Origin: Plantago major
Taxonomy: Eukaryota > Streptophyta > Magnoliopsida > Lamiales > Plantaginaceae
Reading direction: 5' to 3'
Assembly (NCBI GenBank): GCA_026545765.1
Contig: CM048839.1
Coordinates: 86,628,414 to 86,692,413, forward strand
Length of the DNA stretch: 64,000 nt
The notes below the pieces were generated by a model that had not been told where the DNA came from, ran no database searches, and saw nothing but the letters and a program-made list of their open reading frames with translations. The position numbers and the translations under genes are program-made. Below are positions 44,265-54,455 of the stretch, one piece after another; position 1 is the stretch's first letter; each line of letters opens with the position of its first letter.

Positions 44265-44764
44265 AGCGGTTTCAATTTTATTTGACAAATTCTGTAGATT
44301 ACAATGGAAACTTTACTGGTTGGGCGGGTTTATACTTGTATCCGACCCGATCCGTTACTAATTAACAGGTTGGGTACGAATACGGGTAGATTACCCGATA
44401 AAAATATCAGGTTATAGACGGTTTAGGTAGGGTAGAACGCAGCCTGTTGCTTAATTTTAGGCTTCAACAACACTCTTGACATTGGTATTATTAGTTCCCT
44501 CAGCTGAAGTGGTATTAAGTTGTCAACTTTTTCTTCTTTTCATTTTAATTGTAGTATAATACATACATTAACATCCGCAGCTACAACTCTATACTTGTAC
44601 AAGTTTTGGCATACAAACCTTATTCCTAGCTAGCTAGCTACTCTGAGTTGTTCATATGCCAAACCTGTATGCTGTAAGGTCAACTATATAGAACCTGCAG
44701 TTTTACGGCTCATCTGTTCTATCTATAGAACTAACCATTCCAACACATTTTGCATCACAACTAG
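44265..44764. other. 3' flank of the YSL gene
   Basis: There is no gene. It contains a CGGGTTGGG/GACCCGATCC-rich stretch (44310-44450) and then AT-rich DNA that probably includes the YSL 3' UTR (the stop codon is at 44765). Confidence 0.5.
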
Positions 44765-47700
44765 TTAGGAAATTCCTGCAGGCAAAAAGTTCATACACAT
44801 TGGAGGACTAATCCTCGCAAGAGCAAGGATCGAAGAAGGAAGAATCCACAATCCATCACCACAGATCAAACCAGATGCTACTGCTGGAACCATCAATCTC
44901 GCCTTCCTACTGTCAATCTTATGCCAAACGAATACAACCAGACTCCCTATACACATATCGATCGCAAAGTAAGCTCCCACGAGGAAAGGCACGGCCATGG
45001 CCATTGGGAGTGGGACCCACTTCCCAAACCTCGTTGGTGCAGTGTCCCTTACTAAATTGGCCAGTACGGCAAATGCAAAAAACCCATAACAGAGTTGCAA
45101 ACAATGGTCAGGCAAAGCAGAGAACCCTTCAACACCAAGAATCGCCATGTTTCGGTATATGAGAGCATAAGGGGCTTTATAAATCCCATCAGGGTTCCCT
45201 ACATCAAATGCCTTGTAGAATAGAAAGAATGTCAAAGGAGCCACTATACAACCAATGGCTGTCCCTATGGCTTGGCTGATAAGCATCGATCGCGGAGATG
45301 TTAGGGTGAGGTATCCTGTCTTGAAATCGTGCATCAAGTCTGAGGATATGGAAACCATGGACTTTATGAGACCACATCCAATGAGTCCTGCGACGACACC
45401 ATTTTCTGTTCCGGTTAAAGCGGCAAGCACAAAGAGAGCCACTTTACCATAGTTGTATGCCATGTTCATGTCGGTCAGACCAGCACCATAAGCGTTGCAG
45501 AAGCTCAAAGACGGGGCCATGATATAAGACACAACAACATAGTACCACTTCAGCTGAGGGAACATGATTGGGATCACAATTATGGAGATTATGGAGAAGA
45601 ACAGGTAGCCAACACACGCAACCCAGAAAGGAATGTTCTCTTTTATGAATAGTTCATTCCGTTGGAGATCATCTAGGGGAACGTGATTTTCATCTGCAAC
45701 TGCTGTAGAAAGAGGAACCATGTCAGTACATCTGCACTTACTGTCACGGGATTTCCATTACAGGGGACTTGAGGGTTTATCCAAAATACAGGATTCTTCA
45801 GGGGTTACATGTAATTCATCTTGAAAAGGATGAGTGAGACATATTCTTCTAGATAGAGATGGTAGTTATATTATATCTTCAAGATCGGAGGCTTTGACTG
45901 TGGAATGCATGGGATATTATTTTGGCCTCACAAGTGATTAAAGTCATATTGCTCAAGAAATCATACTCTGTTGATGTAACTTCAGAATTTGACCTTTTTA
46001 GCATCAACTATGGACGGATACACATGAGAACAATTCTTGTCAGGCTAACAAATGAGATACACAATGAGATGGACCTATGCATTAGACGGGTCAAAACGTG
46101 TGCGGTACTGTTTCAATGTCTTTTAGGCCATTGAACAAGTTAGAGTGGCTGGCGCAAGTACTACTTATTCAAGAAATGGACTCAGACATCTCAGAACTAG
46201 TACGTCCAACGAGACTCTAGGAATTTTACGACGAAAAAACAAGTAACCGACATAACATGAACAAGAAGCTTGCCAATTCACCTGATTTATGAGTGTTCTT
46301 GTTGAATGCAGCATGCATGCTTTTGGCAGTAAACAGTATGGTCTTCGCAAAGTTGTAAAGGCCATCGCCAAGAATAAGAGCTATAGATATGAAAACCTGC
46401 ATAAAACGTATTAATTCTGTTTTGCAATCGAAATAAGTTGATAATACGTATTGAGAGACTTGTAAAAACACCTTATAGCCACTTAAACTCTTCATGCTGC
46501 TCTCTTTAATATCTCCTGGGAACCAATCTCCCTTCCTGTGAGCGATCAGCGGCCACATGACACCCCACGACAGCACAGCTCCAAAGAGCAAAGACAAGTT
46601 CACGAGGTGTGAGCATATCATTCCTGCTCCTACATATGTAGCGCTAAAATCAAAGTAGAAGCTGCAAAAAAGTAACTATTGTGAGTTAGTTTCAATGCAA
46701 AAGACTCAAGAATGATAACCGAAAAGAGTTGTACACGCACGATTGCCTCCAGGCTTTCAACCCGAAAGTCGGGAAGTTGATAAATCCACATTGTTCTCCA
46801 CCAGTGTAGAACCACTGGAAGCAACTCCACATGAAGCTAAATGAAAAGAACTTCATAAATCCCTGAACCTGTTTCCTGAAATTGGAGAAATAAATACAAT
46901 TGCTTAAGAATCCAACAGAGAGTTGATTTACTATAACAAGTAGTAGCAAGAATTGCGTACTTGGCCATCTTGTCTCCCTTGGTTGTATGAAATCCATTGA
47001 TGAGAACAGCAGTTGCGGTCCCACTTGGATACGATAACTTGTAATCTATGATCATGATCTGCCAAAAATATTAAATGTACCAATCAGATTGATAACTAAT
47101 TAAGATAACCAACAAAGCAAACCAAGAGAAAGACCTTAACACATCAACAAACACTTGAATGGAACTGCTAACCTTCCTAAGAGGAACCAAAGCCAACAAA
47201 CCAACGAAGCTAACAACAAATAGGAAACCGATCATCCAATCTAGTCCTGGTTCTTTATAGCTCCCTGGTACATTCCCTTCCATATCTACTCCCGCCTGCT
47301 CATATGTTCTCTTGTTCAATCCCAGAAGATACGAACCAAATCCACCTAACAACAATATCAGAACCAAATTCAGTCTGGAAATTCAAATTCGAGTTAATCT
47401 ACATCTCATTTACAAGCTTCTACTTACAGACAGCTATGGAATTTACTCCATGTTTATCGACCAAGTATCCAATATCATTCAAGAATTTCATCTCATCTCC
47501 AAACTCAAACTTATTTAGGGTGTGGAACTAATCAATTTGTACTAATTATCTGACATAAACAAATTGAGAAGAGTCCACCTAACAACAATAACAGAACCAA
47601 ATTCAGTCTATAAATTGAAATTCGAGTTAATCTACATCTCATTTACAAGCTTCTACTTACAGACAGCTATGGAATTACTCCATTTTCATCGACTAAGTAT

Positions 47701-48184
47701 CCGATATCATTCAAGAATTTCATCTCATCTCAAAACTCAAACTTATATAGTGTGCGAAATTAATCAATCTATATAAATTCTCCGACAATCAAATTGAGAA
47801 AGAGGAAAGAAAATAAAGCAGCATAGTATCCTAACCTCCAACAGCAATGCTGTAGCAAGCAACAGCACAAGTTTGAATGATGGTATTCTCCTGTTTGGTA
47901 AAGGGAGCAGACATAATATTGGCTTTCTTAAGAAGTTTGGTCCATGTCTTGATGAAGACAAAGGCAAGAAGAGCAGCAGATACATTGAGATTGGGAACGA
48001 GGCCAGTTGTGAGATTAAGCTTCATTACTATGATGCTGTAAACAATACCGATCAACAAACTCGCAACGATTCCTCGAATAGTAATCTGTTTCTGCCAAGG
48101 TGGAATCAATGCCTTAACATGTTGATCTCTTTCCAAATCCTCATTCTCAATCTCCATCGTTTCTCCCCTTTCACTTGTCCCCAT
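44765..48184 (-). CDS. YSL: Yellow Stripe-Like (YSL) metal-nicotianamine transporter
   Basis: Seven exons on the minus strand (48184-47836, 47345-47173, 47058-46961, 46875-46741, 46661-46472, 46396-46282, 45702-44765) join in frame to 665 codons plus stop, a normal YSL length. The start [20 protein letters not shown] is followed by [20 protein letters not shown] and [20 protein letters not shown]. Later hallmarks are [42 protein letters not shown] and a C-terminal run of transmembrane segments ([50 protein letters not shown]). YSLs are oligopeptide-transporter-family proteins that move iron, zinc or copper nicotianamine complexes across the plasma membrane. The N-terminus suggests the YSL1/2/3 group, from memory. 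Exon 7 starts at TTTCTACAG|CA because this keeps the frame; a nearer AG at 45741 does not. No lesion seen. Confidence 0.93.
47341..47806. repeat. 233-bp tandem duplication spanning the YSL exon 2 acceptor
   Basis: The block starting TCCACCTAACAACAATA at 47341 is repeated from 47574 at high identity. The block contains the intron 1 acceptor and the first bases of exon 2 (GTGGA), so intron 1 now holds a second, upstream copy of the TTGTTAG|GTGGA site at 47578. Confidence 0.85.
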
Positions 48185-48870
48185 TTCTCAATCAAACACT
48201 CGCACACTTCTGTTTACTGAAATCAATCAGACATCAAATTCAGTATGTGAAAACAAAACAGAGAAAGCGAGAAACAGAGATTAACTCACCACAAATCAAG
48301 AGAAATCGATGACAGAAAATCAAGAATCTGATTTATAAGCAGTGATCCTTAAAAATCAGGCAATGTGGGTTTTACTTGTACCTAAACTCCACCAGGTTAG
48401 ATAGATGGAGATTTATAGGCAATCAATCAATCAGTCAATCATATAAAGGCAGAAAAGGATGAAGATCGTATACTAACCTACCATTGTGGAAAAATGTTGA
48501 AAATGAAAGGAGAAACAATTACTAACGAACTTGGTTGTTTGTAGTACAAAGTGTAGCAGTACAGGAAGCGTTTATGGGATTTTATTGTACTACACAAATA
48601 AAACAAATCAGCACAGAAAGAAATAAAGGTAGGCAGTACCAGTCTAAAATAAATTCATGACATTGATTGAATTAATGATTCTTTCTTTGAAAAATTGCAC
48701 GGATGGTGCTAAAAGATGCTCGTTTTTTTACAACACCTTTGTTCGTTTCCGTCTAATAATTTTAACAAATTCACTTTAGATGAGATCCATTCACTTTACT
48801 TACATGTAATGGAATAATAACACAGGTTTTCATTTACTATAAATATTTAGTACTACTCTCTAAACGGAGT
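48185..48870. other. 5' UTR and promoter side of the YSL gene
   Basis: No other coding sequence is seen. The 5' UTR probably lies within the first 100-350 bases, and a UTR intron is possible near 48290-48220 (AG-rich acceptor and GT words), but I cannot place a TATA box or start site with confidence. Confidence 0.4.
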
Positions 48871-49521
48871 TAGCCTGTCTTTTCAAATTAAATTTCATCG
48901 AATTCGAATCGAATCGAATCAAATCGAAATGAATTAAATCAAACGAATCAAATCAAACGAATCAAGAAATTACATTTGTCCCATTTTTAATAATAATGAA
49001 TACTACATCCTTCCATTAATAAATTCGTAGGAGACTTTTTTTACGACGCGATCAGATTATCATAAATTACACGACAAAAGAATATAATAAAATTATATTA
49101 TAAAATAAATTAAGTATATTTGACTAACATAACTTTGTTTTATACTTTTTTGCGTAATTTGTAGAGTTTGGTTTGACTTTAGTTTGGTATAACTTGTTTA
49201 TTTATTATGTTTGAGAAAAAACCCAACGTATGCTTCTATTGTTCTAATATCTTCCAATAAAAGAACATGTCGATTTTTTGTTAGAGATGTACGTACAAAG
49301 TATGTGAACCAGTTTGAATGGTACTCTCGAGGTTCATGTAGCTTATCTTAACTCAACTTTTACGGTGAAAAGAAGGGTAATTCGAATCGTAACTATACTT
49401 TTTATTTCATTGATCTACTAAAAGTCGTGTTAAAAAGAAAGAAAGAAAAAGGTTGAAAATATCTCAATTGGATAAATTTTCTTATTTTCCTCGTACAAAA
49501 GATGGGTTGTGTAAATAAATG

Positions 49522-49562
<41 letters not shown>

Positions 49563-49690
49563 TGAATTTAATGAGTCGAATCAAGAAATGAATCAAGAGA
49601 GTTTAATCAAGATTTGCCGAATCGAATCGAATCGAATCGAATTTGAATCGAATCGAATCGAATGAGTTTTCGATTAAAATGTAGCCTTAG
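48870..49690. mobile_element. Putative non-autonomous element with GAATCGAATC-rich ends
   Basis: The left end (TTAGCCTGTCTTTTCAAATT, then CATCGAATTCGAATCGAATC) and the reverse complement of the right end (AAGGCTACATTTTAATCGAA, then CATTCGATTCGATTCG) are related inverted repeats about 800 bp apart. Both ends carry GAATC microsatellites. The interior is AT-rich with an ATA/AAT repeat at 49526-49563 and no coding sequence. Confidence 0.45.
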
Positions 49691-49929
49691 TCGGGTGGTT
49701 ATTACGCCAAATCCGCAGTTATTACAGTAAATGTCGACACTAATACGTCATACTCACATCTCCTAAATTTAGAATTTTCACCCAATTCTCTCATGCAGTT
49801 ATAGTTTTGATGCATGCATATAATGTACTACATTCATAACAAATCAATGTTACTTTAGAATATTACATTTTGGTGTTTTTAATTTTTACTCTGCTAGTAA
49901 ATACCCAGTCAATATTCGATAATTAAGGA

Positions 49930-50113
49930 TATACTCCCTCCTTCCCCGATTCAACTTCCGCGGGTCCGGACACAAGTTTTAAGAGAAGGATGATAAAGTA
50001 GGAAGGTGAGTGAATATAGTATGGGAGGCATTTTTCATTTAAGGGATGAGAAGTTGAAATTGTGACGTCCCAAAATGAAATATAAGAAGTTGAATTTCGA
50101 ACGGAGAGAGTAA
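49930..50113. mobile_element. Stowaway-like MITE
   Basis: It starts TATACTCCCTCCTTCCCCG and ends ACGGAGAGAGTA, short inverted repeats of the CTCCCTCC type with TA flanks. It is about 184 bp and non-coding. A further CTCCCTCCGAGGAC end begins at 50121. Confidence 0.6.
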
Positions 50114-50159
50114 AATTTAATACTCCCTCCGAGGACACTTTACATTAAGGTGATAATAA

Positions 50160-51060
50160 TAAACAATTGGATTTTTAATAAAAATACTAGTGTTATACAT
50201 GCATATAAAAAAGTTATATAAAATGTTAACTCATAAAACATTATTCAGATAAGTTATCTATATTAGACACCGTATCCCCGAATACTTGATCAAAATTTAT
50301 TTGTACTAGTATATTTGTGCACGTTATACGTGCAAAAATTAAATTAATATATGAAAACAAAATAAGTTAATCATATTTTATTAAATCTATCTGCGTGTAT
50401 AGAGTGAAAAGTGAAAGTTACAAATGAAAAACAAGATTGCCATAATTTATCGATAACTCCTTTTTATTTTCTTTTGAGTAAGTATTTTAATAGACTGTTT
50501 ATGTAAGCTTATTTAGAGACGAATTTATATTATCACGAAAATTATTGATGTTATTAATCAAAATGTTTATGCTGTGAACATTGATGTTTTTTTATATACA
50601 AAAAATATATTTTGTCAACAACATAGACATTTTGATTAAAAACATCGATGATTTTATTGATAATATAGATCGATTTTTAGATAAGTTATTTAAACACTAT
50701 CGTGTTTTTTTCTTTTTATTGTAGGTCAAAATTAATTGAATTGGTCACGATTCAATTAATTTGATTTGATGTGTAGTATTCTGATTTTAGATAGTAAGAG
50801 ATTATTGTGAAATTGTAACAAAATTAACATCACTTCAAGAACATATTTCTCAGTCTGTTTTCTATATTTAAGATAAGAAAAAGGCGACTATATGCATTAC
50901 ATGTGTAAAAAATTATTTTTGATATATTTTGGTTGATTATTTTATTTGAGAAGAAAAGACCTCCACTCTTTCTAACAGCATGTATGATGAGTCAAAATTA
51001 GAAGGGTAAAACTGGAAAGCAATTTTGGGGTAAGAATTGCTTTCACATATTTGACTTATA
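50160..51060. other. AT-rich intergenic DNA, no gene recognised
   Basis: Contains a local inverted pair near 50555-50665 (AACATAGACATTTTGATTAA and its rough complement), which resembles a decayed MITE core. There is no coherent open frame. Confidence 0.45.
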
Positions 51061-51064
51061 GTAT

Positions 51065-51312
51065 GTACTACCTCCGTCCCAACTTCATCTTCCCGCATTC
51101 CATTTTGGTCCGTCCCAACTTCATCTTCTCATCCCTTAAATGGAAAATCTCTCTCCTACTTTATACACTATTTCTCCTACTTTATTCACTATTACTCCTA
51201 CTTTACACACTATCTTTCATACTTTATCACTATTACTCCTACTTTATTCACTTTTATCTTAAAATCCGTGCCCGGGGCCACGGGAAGATCAACCCGGGAT
51301 GGAGGGAGTATT
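51065..51312. mobile_element. Stowaway MITE
   Basis: It starts TACTACCTCCGTCCCAACTTC and ends AACCCGGGATGGAGGGAGTA, a good CTCCCTCCGTCCC inverted repeat with TA flanks. The interior repeats CTCCTACTTTAY-CACTAT words. Non-coding. Confidence 0.8.
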
Positions 51313-52214
51313 ATAAAAGATTCAATAGAGGGGATGGAGTGGTATTCTGTTAAAAGAGACCTGTACCAAAAGGTGAGACTGGAAACGGACGGGAAGATAT
51401 GGAATCAAGAATATAAAATGAAAACAAGACTTTGGCCATCTTCAATCTGAAACCTTCTCTTTCTGTGTTGCTATATGGTCCCAGAATCCGAATTGCCTCC
51501 GCATAATAAGTTAGTTGGGGTTTCTACGGTGAGATAAGAATAGTCTATCATTAAAAGAAGATAAGAATAGTCACCGTTAAGATCTAATCTTGACCATTGA
51601 TCATGTGTACGACTAATCCTATTATGTACGACAACTCAAGAGTAGTCATACTGGTTAATTGACAAATATACCCATTTAGTTACTAATTAAAAAAAAAGGT
51701 GATATAAGAATAAAAATAATAATAACAAATAGGAAGTATTATTTAAGTTAAAGTGGGTTGGGTTGGGCCGGGCCAGACCATAAAAAGTGATCGTGTATAA
51801 TAATTTGACCTATAACTTAATAACTTGATTTACATTCTTTAAGTAGAAATATCTAAGTTTGGTCAATCCGAAATTTTTTGGAATGATATTCAAAAAAAAA
51901 TCTTCTAGAAAAGTTCATGGAATTGTCAGCAAAGTTGTTTCTTTTTTTTTCTTCAGTTCAAATCCTCGGGCCACCACCTCCGGCGACCATTACTACCTCG
52001 CTCCGACGGTTGTCACCACCCTCACCTCCGGCGACTGACCAGCCCCGATGAAGTTATTAGTCTTTAATAAAAAAGTAAATTATGTGGTTAACATAATTTG
52101 AACCCATGATCTCCTATTAATAATGTACACTACCTAACCACTACACCAAGGAGAATTGGATGTGTATGTTCAAATTTTATAAAACTTAACCTAAAACCTA
52201 TTCTATATTCTCCT
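51313..52214. other. Intergenic DNA with a tRNA-like SINE remnant
   Basis: No protein gene is seen. Near 52085-52160, on the minus strand, CTTGGTGTAGTGGTTAGGT (A-box-like) is followed by ATGGGTTCAAAT (B-box-like), the pattern of a tRNA-derived short element. A TCACCTCCGGCGAC-type GC-rich patch lies at 51975-52045. Confidence 0.4.
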
Positions 52215-52406
52215 ATACTCCTTTAGTCCCTAAAACTTTATACATTTTTTCGTTTTTATATGTACCATATAATATCATTCAAGATTAAAAAAAATGGATA
52301 CCATCCCACTAAAAGTATCCATGTTCATGCTTTATATTTATGTTAAATTTGTACCTAAAAGTATGCTTCAATATTAATATATGATTCTTTTGGGACGAAG
52401 GTAGTA
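52215..52406. mobile_element. Degenerate Stowaway-like MITE
   Basis: CTACTCCTTTAGTCCCTAAA at the left and TTTTGGGACGAAGGTAGTA at the right form a weak CTCCCTCCGTCCC-type inverted repeat about 190 bp apart. Non-coding. Confidence 0.5.
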
Positions 52407-52464
52407 CTTTATATTGGTCATGTAGTATGATATTTTTATTTTTCTATTGTTACTAACATTTATA

Positions 52465-52630
52465 CACTACAAAAAACACGGGAAATAACTATCCGTCTCT
52501 TGATTTTTTGCGACGGTGAATTTATCCGTCGCTAATTAGGGACGGAATTAGCGACGGATAAAGTGTTGACCGTCTGAAACAAAAAGCAGCACTATTTAGC
52601 GACGGATAACTATCCGTCGCTAATTAGTAT
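52465..52630 (+). mobile_element. CACTA (En/Spm) transposon terminus
   Basis: CACTACAAAAAACACGGG is a canonical CACTA terminal inverted repeat. It is followed by dense subterminal repeats of TATCCGTCGCTAATTAG and GCGACGGATAA in both orientations, the transposase-binding pattern of this superfamily. No matching TTTTTTGTAGTG end is seen downstream, so this is one end of a truncated element or a long one disrupted within the window. Confidence 0.75.
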
Positions 52631-52993
52631 CTTTTAATTTTTAATACGAATATTTCGACAATTTTATACGAATATTCAATACCGATAAATCGATAATTTT
52701 ATTCAATTCGGATAAACCAACAATTATATACGAATATTCAATACGGATAAACTGACAATTGTTTACAATTATTCAATACGCATAAAATGATAATTTTATT
52801 CAATACGGATAAATCGACAATTTCATACAATATTCGATAATACAATATACAACATTTAATAATAATTAATACAAATAAAAAATTACAAAATTAATAAGAA
52901 ATTACAATAATATAATATACAAAATCAAGATCTGGATCTTGTTGGATCTTAGATGACGTCGGATCTGGTCGGAGATGGTGGTGGACGAATCTC

Positions 52994-53281
52994 GTGGTGG
53001 TGGTGTGGTTTGGTGGAGTGACAGTGGAGATGTCGTGGTGGTGGATCTGGGAGCGTGGTGCTGTACAAGCGAGTATTGATCCAAAGATGGTGACTTCAAG
53101 AGCGGTGGTTTTTTGTTATATTGAGAAACATATGGAGTTGCACGAGGTTTGGAACACTACTTTGATTGGAGAAAATCCCATGGGTGGTACAACGAGACTT
53201 GACACAACCGAGGACCTTCTTGATTTTATCAAAACACATAGGGAAGTTGGAAGACGAGACTTATATTTCAATTTGAGTTGA
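52994..53281 (+). pseudogene. Possible transposon-derived coding scrap
   Basis: An open frame of 95 codons. Its second half (EKHMELHEVWNTTLIGENPM, then LDTTEDLLDFIKTHREVGRR) resembles in pattern the PB1-like N-terminal domain of some plant MULE proteins. The likeness is weak and from memory. The GTGGTGGTG-rich first half is low complexity and unlikely to be coding. Confidence 0.25.
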
Positions 53282-53699
53282 TAGTGATACTTTTGGTCAT
53301 TTGCTTTAAAGTTACATGTAATGATTTTGGATTGTCGCATTTTTTTTTTTTTTTAGGGTGTTGCGGATTCCATTTTTTTTTTCCATAAATCGAAAGACTA
53401 TTGATGTTTAGAAGTATTTCAAGTTTTGAATTGCAAGTTGCATTCATGTAGTATTTTGAGGTTCATGGAAGATTCCTATATTTTACAATGAAAAGTATTT
53501 TTGTTTGAACGGTGTGAGGGTTACATGTCATTTAGGCTATTTATATGAACATACATTTGTGAAGACGTGAATGTGAAGAATTGATGGTAAAGTTTGGTGT
53601 TTTAAAGTGGCAAAGAATGGTGTGGGGTGGATAATTGATGGCAAAAATCTAAAACAAAAAAATGCCTACCTTTTATTAGTTGCAATGACATCTAAAACA

Positions 53700-53945
53700 A
53701 AATAAAATAAAAGAACAAAACAAATCGACGTTAAACAATAATTCTTGGATAAAAGAACATAACAAATTGATGTTAAACAATAATTCTTGAATAAAAGAAC
53801 AAAACAAATCGATGTTAAACAATAATTCTTGCATAAAAGACAAAACAAATTGATGTTAAACAATAATTCTTGAATAAAAGAACAAAACAAATCGATGACA
53901 AACAATAATTCTTGCATAAAAGACAAAACAAATCGATGTTAAAAC
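53700..53945. repeat. 42-bp tandem repeat array, about six copies
   Basis: The unit AAAAGAACAAAACAAATCGA followed by TGTTAAACAATAATTCTTG recurs every 41-42 bases, with GTTAAAC-type words at 53731, 53773, 53815, 53855, 53897 and 53938. The copies differ by single substitutions. The resulting minus-strand open frame is a by-product of the repeat. Confidence 0.9.
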
Positions 53946-54339
53946 AATTGTTATGTGGTTGGTTTTCTCTTTTTGTTGGTTTGGATAAGGATATGTCATA
54001 TATATTTATAGTTAGACTATGGACATGTAATACCAGAATAATGATAAGTTTCTAAACTCAGATGATGTTGGGTTCAATTCCTATGAGTTACAACATTAAA
54101 TTTTTAAAATTAAATTAGGGTGTCGCCGGAGATCCGCCGGATGCCGGAGGTCCGGTGGCGGTCATTGGAGGTCCGATGGTGGTTCTAATTAATATTAATA
54201 CATTTTCTTTTAATGAAAGGGTATAATGGTAAATCAACAATTATGAAAGGGTATATTTGGTAAACACTTTAATGTACGATTACTATCTCATTTTAATCAT
54301 GTACGACTACTATCTCACGGTAGAAAAATCCAAGTTAGT

Positions 54340-54455
54340 TATGTTTAGTTCAGTTCAGATTTGTTTTGTTGCTTTTTATATTAAAATAAATTAAATAAGT
54401 TAAGTTCAGTTCAGTTCATATCAATTATATCTAGACGAAAAGAACAGAGCATTAT
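54340..54455. mobile_element. Decayed MITE related to 2787-2945
   Basis: The right end, reverse-complemented, reads CTGTTCTTTTCGTCTAGA and then GAACTGAACTGAAC, matching the terminal repeat and CTGAACTGAA interior of the element at 2787. The left end is more diverged. Confidence 0.5.

Noticed and set aside
52085-52160. Possible tRNA gene on the minus strand
   Set aside because: A-box and B-box-like words are present but no acceptor stem or anticodon arm can be paired; better read as a tRNA-derived SINE remnant. The same applies near 3560-3630 and 57885-57965.
53666-53926. 86-codon minus-strand frame with repeated NYCLTSICF words
   Set aside because: Translation of the 42-bp tandem array, not a protein gene.
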